The notes beneath the pieces are model-generated. The model worked only from the letters and a program-made list of their open reading frames with translations. It made no database searches and was not told the origin of the DNA. A stretch of DNA of 64,000 nt, from NCBI GenBank assembly GCA_028693055.1, contig JAQUWD010000005.1, forward strand, positions 40,340 to 104,339. Direction: 5' to 3'. How positions within the stretch are numbered: position 1 is the first letter of the stretch; each line of letters opens with the position of its first letter. This stretch comes from Eubacteriales bacterium (GTDB lineage: Bacteria > Bacillota > Clostridia > Christensenellales > Aristaeellaceae). The position numbers and the translations under genes are program-made. Shown here one piece after another: positions 1-8,181 of the stretch.

Positions 1-401
1 TCTGCCGCCCGCTCCCGGCGCTCCTTTGGGCGTACTCCCGCATAGATCAGCGGTAATTCGACGTTCTTCTGGGCGTCCAAAAGGGGCAGCATTTGAGAGT
101 TCTGGAAAATGAAGCCGATTTCCTTCGAGCGGATGTGGCTTAATTCCTTTTCATCCAGTTCATCCACCCACTGGTTGCGCAGAATATACTCTCCGGAGGT
201 AGGCTGGTCCAAGCATCCGATGATATTCATCAGCGTGGACTTGCCGCTGCCGGACGGGCCCAGCACCGACACATATTCGCCCTCGTTAATCGTCAGGTTC
301 ACGCCCTTCAGGATGGTGGCGACCTCCTCTCCCATTTGATATTCCTTCACGATGTTATGCATGATGAAAAAGTCGCCGCGATCTTCGATTGCCTGGCTCA
401 T
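1..401 (-). CDS. MacB/LolD-type ABC transporter ATPase, N-terminal part (runs off window)
   Basis: This is the start of a cytoplasmic ATP-binding subunit of an ABC exporter; only about 133 codons lie in the window. It is absent from the ORF track because it is open at the edge. Reading back from an ATG at 401 gives [21 protein letters not shown], then a Walker A motif GPSGSGKST and the Q-loop stretch [23 protein letters not shown], typical of the MacB/LolD subfamily (known family features). The start overlaps the stop of the upstream adaptor gene by four bases (ATGA), so the two are probably translationally coupled. The membrane permease (FtsX/MacB-like) would be expected further left, outside the window. 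Confidence 0.9.
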   Translation of the reverse strand, partial: MSQAIEDRGDFFIMHNIVKEYQMGEEVATILKGVNLTINEGEYVSVLGPSGSGKSTLMNIIGCLDQPTSGEYILRNQWVDELDEKELSHIRSKEIGFIFQNSQMLPLLDAQKNVELPLIYAGVRPKERRERAA

Positions 402-1450
402 GGACGACCACCGCCCATGTTACCGCCGCCCATACCGCCGCCAAAATTGCCACCGCTACCGCCGCCAAAATTACCGCCGCCAAAATTACCGCCGCCAAAG
501 TCGCCGCTGGGCGCGGAGGGCATCTCACCGCTGGGCATACCGCCGCCAGTTAGGGAGCTGAACAGGCTAGCCAAGCCGCTGCTTGAGGAGCTGGAGGTTT
601 CCGCCACGGCATAGACCGTGTCGCCCTCTTTCAGCCCGGAGGTAATCTCCACATAGTTATCGTTGTCCACGCCGATTTCCACAGCCACCTGCTCCATCTC
701 GCCGCCATCATTCTTCATGAGCACATAGGCGCTGTTGTTCGCACCGAAGCTCAAGGCGCTACGGTTCAGAATGACGGCGTTCTCCGCCTCTTCCTCGGGG
801 ATGACCACCGTTACCTGCATGCCCGGCAGCACGTTTTCCGTTACGGCGAATTCAGCCGTGACGGTATAGTAAGCCGTGGAGCCGCTGTTGGAGGGAATGC
901 GGTTAATATGGGTGATGGAGGAATCGAAGGTTACGCCGAGGGCGGTAACCGTCACTTGGCAGGCCTGCCCCACGGAAAGCTTAGCGATGTCGTATTCATC
1001 CACCCGAATGGAAACGGACATATTGTCAAAGTCCACAATCTGCACCACACCGGTGCTGGCATTGACGCTGTCTCCCACCTCCACGTCGATGGAATTGACC
1101 TGCCCGTCAAAATTAGCCTTCAGCGTTTCGCCCGTGGAGAGGCGAACCAGCTTATCTCCCTCCTTTACGTTCTGCTCCTCGCTGACGTAAATCTGCCGCA
1201 CGGTGCTTTCGCCGCTTGGGCTGAGGGTTTCATAATTGGTCACGCTGATGGTGCCCGAAAAGCTCATCGAGTTGGAGATGCTGCCAATGGTGGTGGTGTA
1301 GCTGTTATAGGTTGTGGTGGCGCTGTCCGCCAGGCCCGGCAGCACAAAGAACCACAGACATGCGCCCACCAGCGCCAGCAGCAGAATAACGATGATTACC
1401 TTACGGACGCGGTGCTTCTTCTTGGTTGATTTTTTCCTTTGCTCACTCAC
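398..1450 (-). CDS. HlyD/MacA-like efflux adaptor with glycine-rich tail
   Basis: A 350-residue membrane-anchored adaptor of an ABC exporter. A lysine/arginine-rich N-terminus is followed by one membrane segment ([20 protein letters not shown]), then a short barrel-sandwich/lipoyl-like half motif ([19 protein letters not shown] ... [25 protein letters not shown]) and a beta-barrel region with [12 protein letters not shown]. There is almost no coiled-coil hairpin, as in adaptors from Gram-positive bacteria. The last 50 residues are Gly/Asn/Phe repeats (GGGNFGGG). It overlaps both neighbours by four bases. It is very similar in layout to the adaptor at 3280-4470, suggesting duplication within the operon (inference). 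Confidence 0.85.
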   Translation of the reverse strand: MSEQRKKSTKKKHRVRKVIIVILLLALVGACLWFFVLPGLADSATTTYNSYTTTIGSISNSMSFSGTISVTNYETLSPSGESTVRQIYVSEEQNVKEGDKLVRLSTGETLKANFDGQVNSIDVEVGDSVNASTGVVQIVDFDNMSVSIRVDEYDIAKLSVGQACQVTVTALGVTFDSSITHINRIPSNSGSTAYYTVTAEFAVTENVLPGMQVTVVIPEEEAENAVILNRSALSFGANNSAYVLMKNDGGEMEQVAVEIGVDNDNYVEITSGLKEGDTVYAVAETSSSSSSGLASLFSSLTGGGMPSGEMPSAPSGDFGGGNFGGGNFGGGSGGNFGGGMGGGNMGGGRP

Positions 1451-2196
1451 GGTTCTTCACTCCCGATGGTTGATTGGGCGGCAGATGCGTTAAGCAGCTC
1501 GGAGCCGCCAAACGATACCGCGCCGCTAAAGGTCAATAGAGGATCCTCGCCCACCCGTACGGTTTCGCCTGCTACCGTTACGGTTAGGCTCTGCGTTGCG
1601 AGATCGGCGGAATAGAGAAAATCCTTGCTGGGGATTCCACTCGCTTTCCATTGCTGATACTTGTATCCCGAAAGAAACTCCGCCGTGGGAATCACCGCCG
1701 TCTGCTCCCCGGAAACGAGAATCAGCCAGTCAATCCCACTGTCCCAAAGCTTTTTCAGCGTCTGTCCGGTAAACGACCATTGCTGCGCTGCATCGGCGCT
1801 TACCCACAGTGCGTTTGCACCGCTATCTACTGTCTCATAGCCATTTTCTCCAAATAGGCCAAGGGACGCTGTATACGCCGTATCCGCTTCTCCCTCGACG
1901 GCGATTCCCAGCGGCTGGCCTCCCAGCAGCATCGTCCCATCCTCCGCCGTTTCCAGCACAAGCGCTAGGGCGTTGTAGGGAGTGGTATCCGTCACATCGG
2001 AACGGGAATGGGATATGCTCCGTCCGTCCCCGCCGCCGCTGCGGCCGGTGCTGTAATCAATCACGGATACGCTATTATCCCCGCCCATGGTACCGCCGAC
2101 GCCTGAGGGCATTTCCTGGCATAGTCCCGTCGTACAAACGGCGCTCGTCAGGCAGGCGGCTATCAGCGCCGCCGTGAACGACCATTTCCTTGTCAT
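1447..2196 (-). CDS. Secreted hypothetical protein within the exporter operon
   Basis: I do not recognise a family. The predicted product is about 249 residues. The start was placed at MTRKWSFTAAL rather than the ORF-track start because GGGGGAGGA lies six or seven bases before this ATG. A signal peptide (TAALIAACLTSAVCTTGLCQ) is followed by a Ser/Gly/Arg-rich low-complexity stretch (GRSGGGDGRSISHSRSD) and a beta-rich domain with Trp-containing segments (QQWSFTGQTLKKLWDSGIDWLILVSGE). It lies between two adaptor genes with four-base or near-zero spacing, so it probably works outside the membrane with the exporter. Its role could be substrate, chaperone or adaptor partner; the sequence does not decide. 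Confidence 0.7.
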   Translation of the reverse strand: MTRKWSFTAALIAACLTSAVCTTGLCQEMPSGVGGTMGGDNSVSVIDYSTGRSGGGDGRSISHSRSDVTDTTPYNALALVLETAEDGTMLLGGQPLGIAVEGEADTAYTASLGLFGENGYETVDSGANALWVSADAAQQWSFTGQTLKKLWDSGIDWLILVSGEQTAVIPTAEFLSGYKYQQWKASGIPSKDFLYSADLATQSLTVTVAGETVRVGEDPLLTFSGAVSFGGSELLNASAAQSTIGSEEP

Positions 2197-2212
2197 GGCT
2201 CCTCCCCCTCTG

Positions 2213-3277
2213 CTACACATCCAGCTCCACGACGGCGGTCATGCCCAGCCGTACGCTTTCGTCCGCATCAAAATCCATATATACGGTGAAGGTAGTGGTA
2301 TTGCCGTCCGTTACCGTGCTGACATACGAAATCTCGGCTACCGTCCCCTCATACCAAGTCGGTTCCTCTTCGTTCCAGTCCAAAAAGAAACGCAGGATGT
2401 CTCCCTGTTTGATTTGGGAAATCATATCCTCCGGCACCACCACAGCCACCTGAAAGCCGTCTCTGGGATAGATCGTACATACCGAAGCGCCCTTCGTAGC
2501 CTTCTGCCCCACCGCCAGCGAAAGGCTGGCGATAACGCCGTCCGTGGTCGTGGCAATGCGACTTCCGTCGGCCATATAGTTATCCAAGGAGCCTTCCACC
2601 GTCTCAAAAAGAAGCTGCCCACGCTCCACGGTATCGCCCTCGCTGACCCACAGCCGCACCACGCTGCCGCTACCCTGCACCTCCTGCGCCGCCGTACGGC
2701 TTACGTCTCCCGCGCCAATCCACGTATCAAAGGCGTAGGTATCGCTACGGAAAACGTTGACCGTTTCCTCTAAATACAGCTCGCCGCCGGTGGTTTCCAC
2801 CGTATACTCCGTGCCGCTTACAGATACGATCTGCCCAACGGCGATATGGGAGCGATCCTTCGCGCAGCGCAGATAAACGGTCTCTCCAGCAGACACAAAG
2901 GTCTGCGACGGATCCGTTGTGCCATACACCTCGCTGACACTAGCGGTGACCGTATACTTATGAACGGGCGCAATGCTCATTGCCGCCCCGTCCACGCCGT
3001 CGCCGACCTTGACGGTAACGCCGCCCACGGTTCCCTCCACGGGGGCGTAGACGCGGGTCGTACATAGTTCCGTTAGCGTATCGCCCGCGCTGACCCACTG
3101 TCCCTGCCGAACGTTCACCGAATCGACCGTTCCCCCAAAGGGTGCGATCACGCTGGTTTCATAGCCCGCTACCACCGTGCCGGATAGCTGCTCCGTCTCT
3201 GCCAACGCACCTGTGATCTGCGGGAGCATCGCCATCAAAGCGCCTAGGCTAAGGCTCAGCCATCGTTTGGGTTGCAT
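2213..3277 (-). CDS. HlyD-like secretion/efflux adaptor with cleavable-type signal sequence
   Basis: About 354 residues. The ATG at 3277 is preferred over the GTG at 3283 because GGAGGA lies six bases upstream. The N-terminus is a signal or anchor sequence (WLSLSLGALMAMLPQITGALA). Two biotinyl/lipoyl-like halves can be seen (GGTVDSVNVRQGQWVSAGDTLTEL and GSVVRLWVSEGDTVERGQLLFE), as in HlyD-family adaptors, and a C-terminal beta-barrel segment ending VRLGMTAVVELDV. It differs from its two operon neighbours in having two such repeats and no low-complexity tail. Its stop is 16 bases before the next gene's ATG. Role in export by the same ABC system is inferred from the operon. Confidence 0.8.
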   Translation of the reverse strand: MQPKRWLSLSLGALMAMLPQITGALAETEQLSGTVVAGYETSVIAPFGGTVDSVNVRQGQWVSAGDTLTELCTTRVYAPVEGTVGGVTVKVGDGVDGAAMSIAPVHKYTVTASVSEVYGTTDPSQTFVSAGETVYLRCAKDRSHIAVGQIVSVSGTEYTVETTGGELYLEETVNVFRSDTYAFDTWIGAGDVSRTAAQEVQGSGSVVRLWVSEGDTVERGQLLFETVEGSLDNYMADGSRIATTTDGVIASLSLAVGQKATKGASVCTIYPRDGFQVAVVVPEDMISQIKQGDILRFFLDWNEEEPTWYEGTVAEISYVSTVTDGNTTTFTVYMDFDADESVRLGMTAVVELDV

Positions 3278-3279
3278 GG

Positions 3280-4470
3280 TCACTCCTCCTTCTCCGCGCT
3301 TTTTGCGCCTTGCGCCGCTCCGTCTGCGGCGTTTTGTTCATCAGTACCCTGTGTCTTGGTGGGGCGAGATGCAGGTGCTTCGTCGGTTCCAGCGCTGTCA
3401 GAGGCGCTGCTCCCCGTATCAGAGCCGGTCCTCTCTCCCATAGGCGCTCCTTGCCCGGTAGGTAGCTCCATTCCTTCGGGCAACTCCATTCCCTCCGGCA
3501 ATGTCATTTCTTCGGTTGCCTGTCCGTTTCCTGAACGGTTCCCTCCGCGGCCCCGTTCCCCGGCGTTAATCACAACCGTCTCTCCAAATATCTGTTTATA
3601 CAGACCAGCCAGTGTGAAGCCCTCCTGCTTGAGCTCAACCGTCTGCGCTACATAAACCGTATCGCCCAAGGTCGCACCCTCGGTCAGCTGCACATACATA
3701 CCGTCGTTAAGCCCAACCGTAACGGAACGTTTTTCATACTGGTCAACGCCGCTTTGCACATATACATAAGGGCTGCCGTCCTCATCGAAGCTGAGAGCCT
3801 CCATGGGCAGACAAGGAACGTTCTGCTCTGCCTGTCCGGGAATGGTTACGCTGGCCTGCATTCCGGGCAGCAAGCTTTCCGGCGCTTCCAATTCAATACT
3901 AGCGGTATAATAGGCCACCGAGCCGCTGCCGTTAGAAACCCGATTGATATGGGCAATTTCCGTTTCAAAGGTCATGTCCAGCGGCAGAACATAAACGCTG
4001 CAAGGCTCCCCCAAGGATAGGCTGCTAATATCATATTCATCCACGCTCATGGTAATCTGCAAATGGCTCAGATCGCAAATCTGCACCAGCGTCATCCCCT
4101 GCATGGCATAGCCGCCGGCTCTGGCGCGAATCTGGTTTACAACGCCGTCGATGGATGAGGTCAACACCTGCCCATCCTCCAGCATCAACAGCTTATCGCC
4201 TTCCGCCACCGTCTGGGAGGACTCCACATAAACCTCCTTGACCGTCGTGCTTTCACTAACCGAGACAGACTGGGAGCGCAGAATCTCCACCGTACCGCTC
4301 AGGCTCATGGAAGTGGAAAGATCCCGCGCCTCCACTGTATAGGGCGTATATTGGGTGACCGTTTGTGCGGTCAAGGTAGGGGCCAGATTGCTCCAAGTGA
4401 TGGCGGCCGCCACGACGATCACCACAAGCACGATCATATGTCTTCCCCATCGCCGTTTGGTTGTTCTCAT
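3280..4470 (-). CDS. HlyD/MacA-like efflux adaptor with acidic repetitive tail
   Basis: The first gene of the minus-strand exporter operon encodes a 396-residue adaptor: a basic N-terminus, one membrane segment (HMIVLVVIVVAAAITWSNLAP), lipoyl-like halves (VYVESSQTVAEGDKLLMLEDGQ, SSIDGVVNQIRARAGG), a barrel with PGMQASVTIPGQAEQ, then a tail of about 100 residues. The tail carries PEGMELPEGMELP repeats followed by Ser/Asp/Thr/Ala-rich sequence ending KSAEKEE. The core aligns by eye with the 398-1450 adaptor (INRVSNGSGSVAYYTA versus [16 protein letters not shown]), so the two are paralogues. The divergent 235-bp region upstream should hold its promoter, but no convincing -35/-10 pair stood out. 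Confidence 0.85.
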   Translation of the reverse strand: MRTTKRRWGRHMIVLVVIVVAAAITWSNLAPTLTAQTVTQYTPYTVEARDLSTSMSLSGTVEILRSQSVSVSESTTVKEVYVESSQTVAEGDKLLMLEDGQVLTSSIDGVVNQIRARAGGYAMQGMTLVQICDLSHLQITMSVDEYDISSLSLGEPCSVYVLPLDMTFETEIAHINRVSNGSGSVAYYTASIELEAPESLLPGMQASVTIPGQAEQNVPCLPMEALSFDEDGSPYVYVQSGVDQYEKRSVTVGLNDGMYVQLTEGATLGDTVYVAQTVELKQEGFTLAGLYKQIFGETVVINAGERGRGGNRSGNGQATEEMTLPEGMELPEGMELPTGQGAPMGERTGSDTGSSASDSAGTDEAPASRPTKTQGTDEQNAADGAAQGAKSAEKEE

Positions 4471-4705
4471 TGGCTATTCACCTGCATTATTTCCCCGCAT
4501 CAGCGGCGAAAGGATAAGGGGGATGCGCCGATTCAAACGGCCCATCAAGAACTGTATTCATCCCGCAACAGGCATGATTTTACAGTTGCAACATGAACAT
4601 TGCATGAAGATCGGCTGAATTTAGGGTGTCAATGTACGCAAGATTAGTATAGTACTTTTTCGCCGCCGCTGCCGCATATCCTGCCAGCAAAAGGGAGGAC
4701 GGACT

Positions 4706-5761
4706 ATGACAGATACGTCTCATCGATTGATTATGCTAAAGCCCATGCAGACCGGTGTCAGCGGATATGCACGGCTGCAAAGCGAGCGGGATAAGACATG
4801 GGTGCAGGTGAACGCGCGCGGCCTTGCCTGCTCAAAGCTTCGGGTGTTCTGGTATTGCAGCGGCGGCGAGGTGAAGGAGCTAGGCAGCGCAATGGTAAAC
4901 CCTCGCGGCGAAGCGGCGCTCAGCGTGAGCGCGCCCCAGAACCGTGTCGCGCCGGAGCGGCTGCAAGCCCTGCTGATTGTGGACGGCGATCCATCGCCCC
5001 GTCCGCTTCTGATCGGCCTGTGCGCGTCTCAAAGCGCAGGCAGTATTCTGGACGCAAAAAACGCGTCTCTTTCGTTATGTGAAAAGCTAGCGCGAATGAA
5101 GCGGGCAAGCGAAACAGAGAAGGCTGAAAAAAACGCAGACGCTTCTAAAAAGTCGGCGCTTTCCCCTGCCGAAAAGCCGCCAGCTAGCAAGCCTCCCGCG
5201 CCTATCCCTCCTCCGCCGCCTGTAGCTCCTCCAAAGGAAAGCGTCCCCACCGTGATAGCGCCTCCCCTAGCGACGTTTGTGCCGGAGCTTCCCCGTGAAA
5301 TTTTTTTACCAGCGGTAGATCCTTCGCCCTATATCACCGCCCAGCTCCCCCCGGCACCAGCCGAAGCGCTTCCCGTAGTCCCGCCCGCCGTAAAAGCGGA
5401 GACCGCAAAAAATCCGCGTCCTCCCCAAAGGGAAAACGCGGTCAAAAGGATTCCTGTAGACGCGCTGGAGCGTTTGCGCTGGCCCCGGCTCTTTACGCCG
5501 CTCCGGGAGCATTTCGAGTGTCTCAAGCCTTGCGCTGTATTTGATTTGCCGGGCTGGCGCTTTGTTTGCGTATCCAGAGAGGGGGACGGCTTGTGGATTG
5601 GCTATTGGCAGCGTGACGGCGTTATTCGTCGGGTTGCCTACGCCATGGGCGGCCAGCCCGCGCCGGGGGACGTTAGACCGTATCAGCGTCGCGTCGGGCT
5701 GGATGGTAGAGAATACAGGGTGTTAATTCAGCGCGCCGAGGATTCGCCGTCCGCCTCATAG
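4706..5761 (+). CDS. Hypothetical protein with proline-rich linker between two domains
   Basis: I do not recognise this 351-residue protein. GGGAGGA lies seven bases before the ATG, so the start is good. Three parts are visible: an N-terminal region of about 115 residues (LMLKPMQTGVSGYARLQSE ... ALLIVDGDPSPRPLLIGLC), a long Pro/Ala/Lys linker (roughly 125-265, with PPAPIPPPPPVAPP), and a C-terminal domain with many aromatics (LPGWRFVCVSREGDGLWIGYWQRDGVIRRVAYAMGG). There is no signal peptide or membrane segment, so it is probably cytoplasmic. It is transcribed alone, divergent from the exporter operon, and its 3' end overlaps the end of lplA by six bases on the opposite strand. Confidence 0.7.
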   Translation: MTDTSHRLIMLKPMQTGVSGYARLQSERDKTWVQVNARGLACSKLRVFWYCSGGEVKELGSAMVNPRGEAALSVSAPQNRVAPERLQALLIVDGDPSPRPLLIGLCASQSAGSILDAKNASLSLCEKLARMKRASETEKAEKNADASKKSALSPAEKPPASKPPAPIPPPPPVAPPKESVPTVIAPPLATFVPELPREIFLPAVDPSPYITAQLPPAPAEALPVVPPAVKAETAKNPRPPQRENAVKRIPVDALERLRWPRLFTPLREHFECLKPCAVFDLPGWRFVCVSREGDGLWIGYWQRDGVIRRVAYAMGGQPAPGDVRPYQRRVGLDGREYRVLIQRAEDSPSAS

Positions 5762-6745
5762 CCCCTTCAGCAGCTCTCGAAGGTCCAGCAATTCGCGTTC
5801 GATTGCCGGGTTTTGCTTCGCCGCCGCCGAAAGAGCACGCGAGAGCGGCTCTTCTCGGCATGTAACGCCGATCGTTGCTTTCTGAACGTATGTCGCCAGC
5901 TCCGGCTCCATCGCGTCGGTATAAAGCGCTGCATCCTTGACTTTTCCATGGTCTACGGCTAGGCAGAGCTGCGCACCGCCCCATGGAAAACGAAGGGTTT
6001 CCGTTTGCAGGGTAAAATCCCGCTCCTGCCCGTACAGCCATTCATAAGAGGCAAAGCGTTCTTTCCCCTCCCGAAGCGCTTCCTCTTCCGGCTCCAAAAG
6101 CTTCTCCGGCACGCTGCCGTACACCTGTCCAAAGGCTTGGGACATGGCTGCTCGCAGCCTATCGATGGTCATAGCGGGGCAAAGGGTTTTGAGGTTGACC
6201 ACCCGCGCCCGTACGGAGTCCACCCCCTTCGCTTGCAGCTTGGATACGTCGGGGCTTAGATACTTCATCATCTGCTCCGTATTGACGTCCACAAGCAGCG
6301 TCCCATGATGATAGCGACGGTCGCCGCTGCGGTGAAACGCATTGCCGGAGAATTTGCGTCCTTCGGTCAGCACATCATTGCGGCCGCTGACTTCCGCTTG
6401 TATACCAAAACGCTTTACAGCGGCGCAAATCACCGATAGCTGACGGCGAACGTCGTAATCCTTATCCCTTACCAAAAAAGTGAAGTTGAGATTTCCCAGA
6501 TCATGAAATACTGCCCCGCCGCCGGAGAGACGACGAGCCAAATGGCCGCCGTCCTTTTCCAGCGCATCCACGCGGCACTGAGCCCGTGCGTTCTGGTTGC
6601 GACCGATTACCACAGTGCGTTGATTCTGCCATAGGTAGAGAATGCATTCCCCCGGTTTGACCGTATTGAAAAAGCGCTCCTCCAGCGCCAGATTCCGATA
6701 GGGATCATAGGACGTGGAGGAGCAAAGGCGCAGCTTTGTAATCAT
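5756..6745 (-). CDS. lplA: Lipoate--protein ligase
   Basis: A 329-residue cytoplasmic enzyme that activates lipoate with ATP and attaches it to a lysine of a carrier protein, here most likely GcvH. Family motifs seen are SYDPYRNLALEERFF at the N-terminus, WQNQRTVVIGRNQN, the RRLSGGGAVFHDLGNLNF motif that holds the lipoyl-AMP pocket, and GRKFSGNAF with a likely catalytic lysine. The C-terminal accessory domain is present, so this is the full-length LplA type rather than LipB. Its ATG overlaps the stop of gcvPB (ATGA), placing it last in the riboswitch-controlled glycine cleavage operon. This suggests salvage lipoylation of GcvH made together with its target. Confidence 0.95.
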   Translation of the reverse strand: MITKLRLCSSTSYDPYRNLALEERFFNTVKPGECILYLWQNQRTVVIGRNQNARAQCRVDALEKDGGHLARRLSGGGAVFHDLGNLNFTFLVRDKDYDVRRQLSVICAAVKRFGIQAEVSGRNDVLTEGRKFSGNAFHRSGDRRYHHGTLLVDVNTEQMMKYLSPDVSKLQAKGVDSVRARVVNLKTLCPAMTIDRLRAAMSQAFGQVYGSVPEKLLEPEEEALREGKERFASYEWLYGQERDFTLQTETLRFPWGGAQLCLAVDHGKVKDAALYTDAMEPELATYVQKATIGVTCREEPLSRALSAAAKQNPAIERELLDLRELLKGL

Positions 6746-8181
6746 TGGTTTTCAAAGGAATAGCGCAGTACAGGCTTCCGCGCCGCCTGCACGTCGTCCG
6801 GTCTGCCGATGGGGGTGCGGCTGGGAGCGTTATGCAGCCGCTCCGGGTCGGTAAAAGCTGCCTGCAGCAAAGCGTTCACCGTTTGGGCGGCTTCATCCAG
6901 CGTCTGCTTGCTCTCCGTTTCGGTTGGCTCGAACATCAGCGCCTCATGAACAATCAGCGGGAAGTACATGGTGGGGGCATGCATGCCCTCGTCCAGCATG
7001 GCCTTTGCCACGTCCATGGCGGATACGCCTGTTTCCTTCTTGATCTCGCCAAGGTCCAGTACGAACTCATGCATGCACAGGCCGTCGGTAGCTACCTTAC
7101 AGTTAGGCGCTAGCAGCATGCGCAGATAGTTGGCGTTGAGCACTGCGTTTTCAGAGGCCTCCTGCATACCGTCTCCGCCCAGCATCAGCATATAGCACAG
7201 CGCCCGCACCACCACGAGGAAGTTGCCGTAGAAGGCCTTTACCTGCCCCAAGGACTGGGCTGCGCGTTCAAAGGTGAAGCCCTTCTCCGTTTTCATCACG
7301 TGGGGAGCAGGTAGGTACGGAGCAAGCTGCTTCTTCACGCCTACCGCGCCGGAGCCGGGGCCGCCGCCGCCGTGAGGCGTAGAAAAGGTTTTGTGCAGAT
7401 TCAGATGAATCACGTCAAAGCCCATATCGCCGGGGCGAGCGTTGCCCATGATCGCGTTCAGGTTTGCGCCGTCGTAGTAGCACAAGCCACCCGCTTCATG
7501 GACGATTTTGGTAATTTCCAGAATGTTGGGGTCAAAAATACCCAGCGTATTCGGATTGGTGAGCATCAAGCCCGCCGTATCCTCCCCCACCGCCGCCCGA
7601 AGTGCGTCGATGTCCACGCCACCTTGAGCATTGGAGGGAATGTTGACCACGGTAAAGCCGCACATGGCAGCGGAAGCCGGATTGGTGCCGTGGGCGGAAT
7701 CGGGCACGATAATCTTGCGCCGCGCTGAATCCTTTCGAGCCTCATGGTACGCCTTGATGAGCAACAGTCCCGTAAACTCTCCATGAGCACCGGCGGCGGG
7801 CTGGAAGGTCATTTCGTCCATAGCCGTCACCTGACAGAGAATCTGCTCGGCGCGGTACAGCACCTCCATGGCCCCTTGAACGGTGCTTTCGGGCTGTAAA
7901 GGATGGAGGGCGGCAAAGCCCTTTAGCCGAGCGGCTTCCTCGTTCACAGCCGGATTGTATTTCATGGTGCAGGAGCCCAGCGGATAGAAGCCGTCGTTCA
8001 CGCCGTAAGCCTGCTTGGATAGCTCCGTATAATGACGGGAAAGCTCCGTCTCCGACAGCTCCGGCAGGCGAAGGGTCGACCTACGCATCTGCTTTTCCGG
8101 CAAAGAAGCGGCGGGTACATCGGAGCGGGGAACCAAGCTGCATTGATGTCCTTCCATACTGCGTTCAAAAATCAGCTTCAT
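6742..8181 (-). CDS. gcvPB: Glycine dehydrogenase (decarboxylating) subunit 2
   Basis: The PLP-binding half of the two-subunit P-protein of the glycine cleavage system, which decarboxylates glycine and passes the aminomethyl group to lipoyl-GcvH. The product is about 479 residues, normal for this subunit. Motifs: SCTMKYNP, AAGAHGEFTG, DSAHGTNPASA, and HLNLHKTFSTPHGGGGPG with the PLP lysine at about residue 264. The ATG at 8181 (MKLIFERS) is preferred over the ORF-track start because AGGGAGG lies seven bases upstream and it overlaps the gcvPA stop by ATGA. It is fourth in the gcvT-H-PA-PB-lplA operon. Confidence 0.97.
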   Translation of the reverse strand: MKLIFERSMEGHQCSLVPRSDVPAASLPEKQMRRSTLRLPELSETELSRHYTELSKQAYGVNDGFYPLGSCTMKYNPAVNEEAARLKGFAALHPLQPESTVQGAMEVLYRAEQILCQVTAMDEMTFQPAAGAHGEFTGLLLIKAYHEARKDSARRKIIVPDSAHGTNPASAAMCGFTVVNIPSNAQGGVDIDALRAAVGEDTAGLMLTNPNTLGIFDPNILEITKIVHEAGGLCYYDGANLNAIMGNARPGDMGFDVIHLNLHKTFSTPHGGGGPGSGAVGVKKQLAPYLPAPHVMKTEKGFTFERAAQSLGQVKAFYGNFLVVVRALCYMLMLGGDGMQEASENAVLNANYLRMLLAPNCKVATDGLCMHEFVLDLGEIKKETGVSAMDVAKAMLDEGMHAPTMYFPLIVHEALMFEPTETESKQTLDEAAQTVNALLQAAFTDPERLHNAPSRTPIGRPDDVQAARKPVLRYSFENQ

